Assembly (NCBI GenBank): GCA_017998495.1
Contig: JAGOCY010000011.1
Location: forward strand, 5,647-12,699
Length of the DNA stretch: 7,053 nt
Reading direction: 5' to 3'
Origin: Corallincola sp.
GTDB lineage: Bacteria > Pseudomonadota > Gammaproteobacteria > Enterobacterales > Neiellaceae
Shown here: piece after piece, positions 4,688 through 7,053 of the stretch
Layout of the letters: the number at the start of each line of letters is the position of its first letter
Numbering within the stretch: position 1 is the first letter of the stretch
Program-made: the position numbers and the translations under genes
The notes under the pieces: generated by a model
Told to the model about the DNA's origin: nothing
Seen by the model: only the letters and a program-made list of their open reading frames with translations
Database searches by the model: none

Positions 4688-4703
4688 CGGCCGCCCCCAC
4701 ACG

Positions 4704-4742
4704 AAAAAGGCGATGACAGCAGCTTAGCCTGCTGTCATCGCC
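4704..4742 (-). terminator. Strong rho-independent terminator of the lipoprotein gene
   Basis: Fourteen perfect base pairs (4709-4722 with 4729-4742) enclose a 6-base loop. On the - strand the stem is followed at once by TTTTT (4708-4704). It lies 21 bp after the TAA of the lipoprotein gene and ends right at the possible starts of the MCP-like gene, leaving almost no room for a separate promoter. Confidence 0.92.
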
Positions 4743-4763
4743 GCTGCTGTGACAGACCGCTGC

Positions 4764-6617
4764 TTAGCGCTGCTTGTAGGCTGGCTGGCGGGCCAGCGTG
4801 CGCCGGACAGGGGCACCCATGTCCACTTTCAGCTGCGCATAGCCGTCATCGCTGAGCCACTGCTGTTGCTCGGTCAGGGTGGCCTGGCCGTTGTTATCGA
4901 CGGCGATGGAGAACACATGCCAGTACTCATCGGCGTCGCCAGCCGGCGGGGTGAACACCCGGGTGCGACCCTGCAGGTTAAGTTCGACGCGGGCGGGCGA
5001 TGAGGCGATGGTGCCAAAGCCGGCATAGCGGTGGACCACATAGTGGAAGCTGCCGCCATTGGGCAAACCGGGCATGGTGATCATTTCAGGGCCATAGCCG
5101 CTGGTGTTGTCCACATCTAGGTTGAACAGCTGGTCGCCGACGAGGATGCTCTCGTTGCCGAAGTAGAGCTCAAAGCCGCTACCGTCGACGTTACCGAGCA
5201 GGTGGCTGTCCAGATCACGCGGCTCTGCCCCCCAGCTCAGACGCACAGTGGCGGCGGCGGGCTGCAGCTCCAGACACTGGGGGATGGCCAGGGTGCCACT
5301 TTCCGGCGAGGTCACGACCCGGGTGTTGGACTGGCTGCCCTGAATGGCGTTGATCAGTACTGACGAGCTGACCCGCACCGGCAGACTGAAGTTGCCCTGG
5401 CTGTCGCTGATGGTGGTGCTGCGGCCGATATAGTTCTGACCTTCGCCCATCACCTGGGCACCGGCCACCGGCTGGCCATCGTTACGCACGCAACCGGTGA
5501 TGGTGACGGTGTTGATATAGTCATCGGCGTTCCACACCGTGAAGTGGCTGACCTGCCCTTGGTAGTAGTAGCCGTTGTCGTCATTTTCCAGCGTCGCTCG
5601 CCCCTCTTCGATCCACAGGCCTCGCCCTTCATCGAACCAGTACAGCGGGATCTCCGCGCTCATGGCGGTGCCATCAAGGCGTGCCGCCAGCGGAATGCGG
5701 ATGGTGGCCTGAGCGCCAGCAGCCAGCTGCAGCGGGTTGCCGGCACCATCGCTGAGCACCACCGACAGCGCACCGAAGGACTCGATATAGCGTGGCGTGT
5801 CGCCATCTTCGGCGATGGCGCGGTAGTCACCCGGCATCAACCCCGGATCGGCGGACGGGTCGATCACCCCTACTTCAACACTGACCGGGCCACTCCAGAG
5901 CTGGCCGTCGCTGTCGGCCAGGCTGTTGGCGGGCAGGCTGACCACATCCAGGCCATCGATGGTGACCGCCAGTGGCTGAGTCGCCTGACCGCTGGTCAGG
6001 CTGTCGATCGGCAGCAGCTGCAGCTGGGCGCTCATCTGCTGGGACTGCTCGCTGTTGGCTAGCGGCTGCTGATCCAACACATAGCCGCCAGCGCTGGCCA
6101 CCAGCTGGAAGTCGCTGCTGATGCCGGTGGCATTGATGGTGAACTGGCCGTCCTGGTCGGCGGTGCCGGTGGCGACCACCTGAGGCACGCCATCGACGCT
6201 GGCATAGAGGGTCAGGCTGGCTCCGGCCACCGGGGCACCGGTGTGATAGTGGGCGACGCTGCCACTGAGCGAGCCCACATTGCTGCAGCTCACCATCAGA
6301 TCGCTGATATCGGCGCCGTTGATGGTCAGGCTGCTACTGCTCAGACTGCAGCGCTGGGTAAAAGGCTGGTCGCTGAGGCTAAGGCTGAGGGTAGTGCCAT
6401 CGGCATAGTCGCTGGCCAGGCTGAAGGCGCCATTGGTGTTGATTGATTGCGGGGTGCCACCGTTGACACTGATCGCCACGCTGCCATCCAGGCCGCTGAC
6501 GGTGCCGCCAACACTGAAACTGCTGACCGGTTCGGGGCTGCTGTTATCGCCGCCACCACCACAAGCTGCCGCGGCCAACGCCAGGGCAGCAACCAGCATC
6601 GTCTTGCTGAACTCCAT
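4764..6617 (-). CDS. Surface-type lipoprotein with carboxypeptidase-regulatory-like and YfaP/DUF2135-like domains
   Basis: The start at 6617 gives 617 residues. GGAGAG 5 bases upstream supports it over the GTG at 6671, and it places a lipoprotein signal peptide at the N-terminus (MEFSKTMLVAALALAAAAC, Cys19 lipidated). Gly at +2 points to the outer membrane; a Gly/Asn/Ser linker follows. Domains: an Ig-like strand repeat at 36-111 (GGTVSGLDG... Cys90, Cys111); a carboxypeptidase-regulatory-like fold at about 115-200 (GAPVAGASLTLY, then DQDGQFTI); a region at 215-368 with ESFGALSVVLSDGAGN and a final SHFTVWNAD; a second such fold at 372-448 (GCVRNDGQPVAGAQV, SQGNFSLP); and a C-terminal domain at 456-596 with WGAEPRDLDSHL, GYGPE and YVVHRY, as in YfaP/DUF2135 proteins. 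No enzyme motif is seen; adhesion or glycan binding is a guess. A paralogue lies directly upstream, and a strong terminator follows. Confidence 0.85.
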   Translation of the reverse strand: MEFSKTMLVAALALAAAACGGGGDNSSPEPVSSFSVGGTVSGLDGSVAISVNGGTPQSINTNGAFSLASDYADGTTLSLSLSDQPFTQRCSLSSSSLTINGADISDLMVSCSNVGSLSGSVAHYHTGAPVAGASLTLYASVDGVPQVVATGTADQDGQFTINATGISSDFQLVASAGGYVLDQQPLANSEQSQQMSAQLQLLPIDSLTSGQATQPLAVTIDGLDVVSLPANSLADSDGQLWSGPVSVEVGVIDPSADPGLMPGDYRAIAEDGDTPRYIESFGALSVVLSDGAGNPLQLAAGAQATIRIPLAARLDGTAMSAEIPLYWFDEGRGLWIEEGRATLENDDNGYYYQGQVSHFTVWNADDYINTVTITGCVRNDGQPVAGAQVMGEGQNYIGRSTTISDSQGNFSLPVRVSSSVLINAIQGSQSNTRVVTSPESGTLAIPQCLELQPAAATVRLSWGAEPRDLDSHLLGNVDGSGFELYFGNESILVGDQLFNLDVDNTSGYGPEMITMPGLPNGGSFHYVVHRYAGFGTIASSPARVELNLQGRTRVFTPPAGDADEYWHVFSIAVDNNGQATLTEQQQWLSDDGYAQLKVDMGAPVRRTLARQPAYKQR

Positions 6618-6801
6618 CTCTTCTCTCCGTGTGAGGACTACTGGACCACTCAGGGATGATCCGCTCTGCACAGGAAAGGCGGTGACCAGCCATTGCGGCT
6701 GAGATCCTTCGACGCTTCCCTGCGACGGCCACCACTATGCCGTAGCGGCCATCGTCAGGGCAATGACTTCCATCAACCGGGACCGAGGTCACTCACCAGC
6801 G
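6618..6801. other. Gap between tandem lipoprotein paralogues
   Basis: These 184 bases separate the stop of the upstream paralogue from the start of the lipoprotein gene. The ribosome site GGAGAG (6623-6628 read on the - strand) is the only clear signal. No strong terminator or promoter could be recognised on the - strand, so cotranscription of the two paralogues is possible. Confidence 0.5.
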
Positions 6802-7053
6802 CTAGGGTGCTGGTTGAGGTGCTGCCGTTAGCAGCTGGCCGTAGCCGGCGTCATCGAGCCAGCGCTGCTGCGCCATCAGGCCAACCTCGCCCTGCTCATC
6901 CACCACCAGGGTAAACACGTGCCAGTATTCGTTTGGGGTGCCGGCCGGTGGGGTAAACAGCTGTGGCTGACCCTGCAGGTTAAGTTCCACCCGCGCTGGT
7001 GAGGATGCGATCGAGCCACTGCCGGTGTAGAGATGCACCACATAATGATAGTG
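6802..7053 (-). CDS. Paralogous YfaP/DUF2135-like lipoprotein, C-terminal end (runs off the window)
   Basis: The frame ends at TAG (6802-6804) and stays open to the window edge, giving 84 codons with the stop. It therefore starts outside the window, and the apparent GTG start at 7041 is internal: upstream codons read HYHY and continue the alignment. The visible part aligns without gaps with residues 525-596 of the neighbouring lipoprotein at about 65% identity by eye, sharing IASSPARVELNLQG, FTPPAG, EYWHVF and a final GY-QL. The tail then differs (LTAAPQPAP). This indicates tandem gene duplication followed by divergence. Whether it too is a lipoprotein cannot be seen here. Confidence 0.88.
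   Translation of the reverse strand, partial: HYHYVVHLYTGSGSIASSPARVELNLQGQPQLFTPPAGTPNEYWHVFTLVVDEQGEVGLMAQQRWLDDAGYGQLLTAAPQPAP

Noticed and set aside
5544..6062. 172-codon + strand frame antisense to the lipoprotein gene
   Set aside because: It lies wholly within a well-supported lipoprotein gene with clear domains; no ribosome site or recognisable product.
4764..6671. GTG at 6671 as lipoprotein start
   Set aside because: It would put 18 polar residues ahead of the signal peptide; the ATG at 6617 has a ribosome site and gives a normal lipoprotein leader.

Overview
The window looks like chromosomal DNA of a GC-rich gammaproteobacterium, most likely Aeromonas or a close relative. The lineage call rests on the overall look of the YifB/ComM-type protein, the codon bias and the gene styles; no 16S or other strong marker is present. 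It opens inside the 3' end of yifB/comM (+ strand) and closes inside a lipoprotein gene on the - strand that runs past the right edge.

Layout: (1) 1-447, C-terminus of a YifB/ComM Mg-chelatase-like AAA+ ATPase. (2) 448-2952, an island that fills the gap between the convergent 3' ends of yifB and a VOC gene. Its core is a two-gene cassette on the + strand: an AHH-family HNH/EndoVII nuclease (984-1712), overlapping by 4 nt a probable immunity protein that resembles Imm11 (1709-2287). A recognisable promoter precedes it. On both sides lie hairpin-dense non-coding arms that are inverted copies of each other. A 53-bp block is 50/53 identical between arms (598-650 versus 2693-2745), and further blocks match at 766-820 and 2358-2484. 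Outside these blocks, both arms carry mirrored arrays of mini-hairpins with an invariant C(GCA)G triloop and stems that vary by paired changes. (3) 2953-4702, a tight - strand operon: an MCP-signalling-tip-like protein, then an oxygen-binding di-iron (flavodiiron-like) metallo-beta-lactamase-fold protein (4-nt GTGA overlap), then a VOC/glyoxalase-fold protein (8 nt gap). (4) 4704-4742, a strong rho-independent terminator. (5) 4764-6617 and 6802->7053, two tandem paralogous - strand genes. The complete one encodes an outer-membrane-type lipoprotein with carboxypeptidase-regulatory-like folds and a YfaP/DUF2135-like C-terminal domain.

How the parts work together: the island reads as a horizontally acquired toxin/immunity cassette. 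Its base composition is lower in GC than its neighbours, and it sits in a site that harms no gene. Its flanking inverted composite repeats are not explained by any IS, integron or CRISPR element visible here. The MCP-like/di-iron/VOC operon suggests an oxygen- or redox-responsive signalling module, because di-iron ODP proteins are known partners of chemotaxis systems in other bacteria. The two points most worth checking are the covarying GCA-triloop repeat element around the nuclease cassette and the ODP-MCP pairing.
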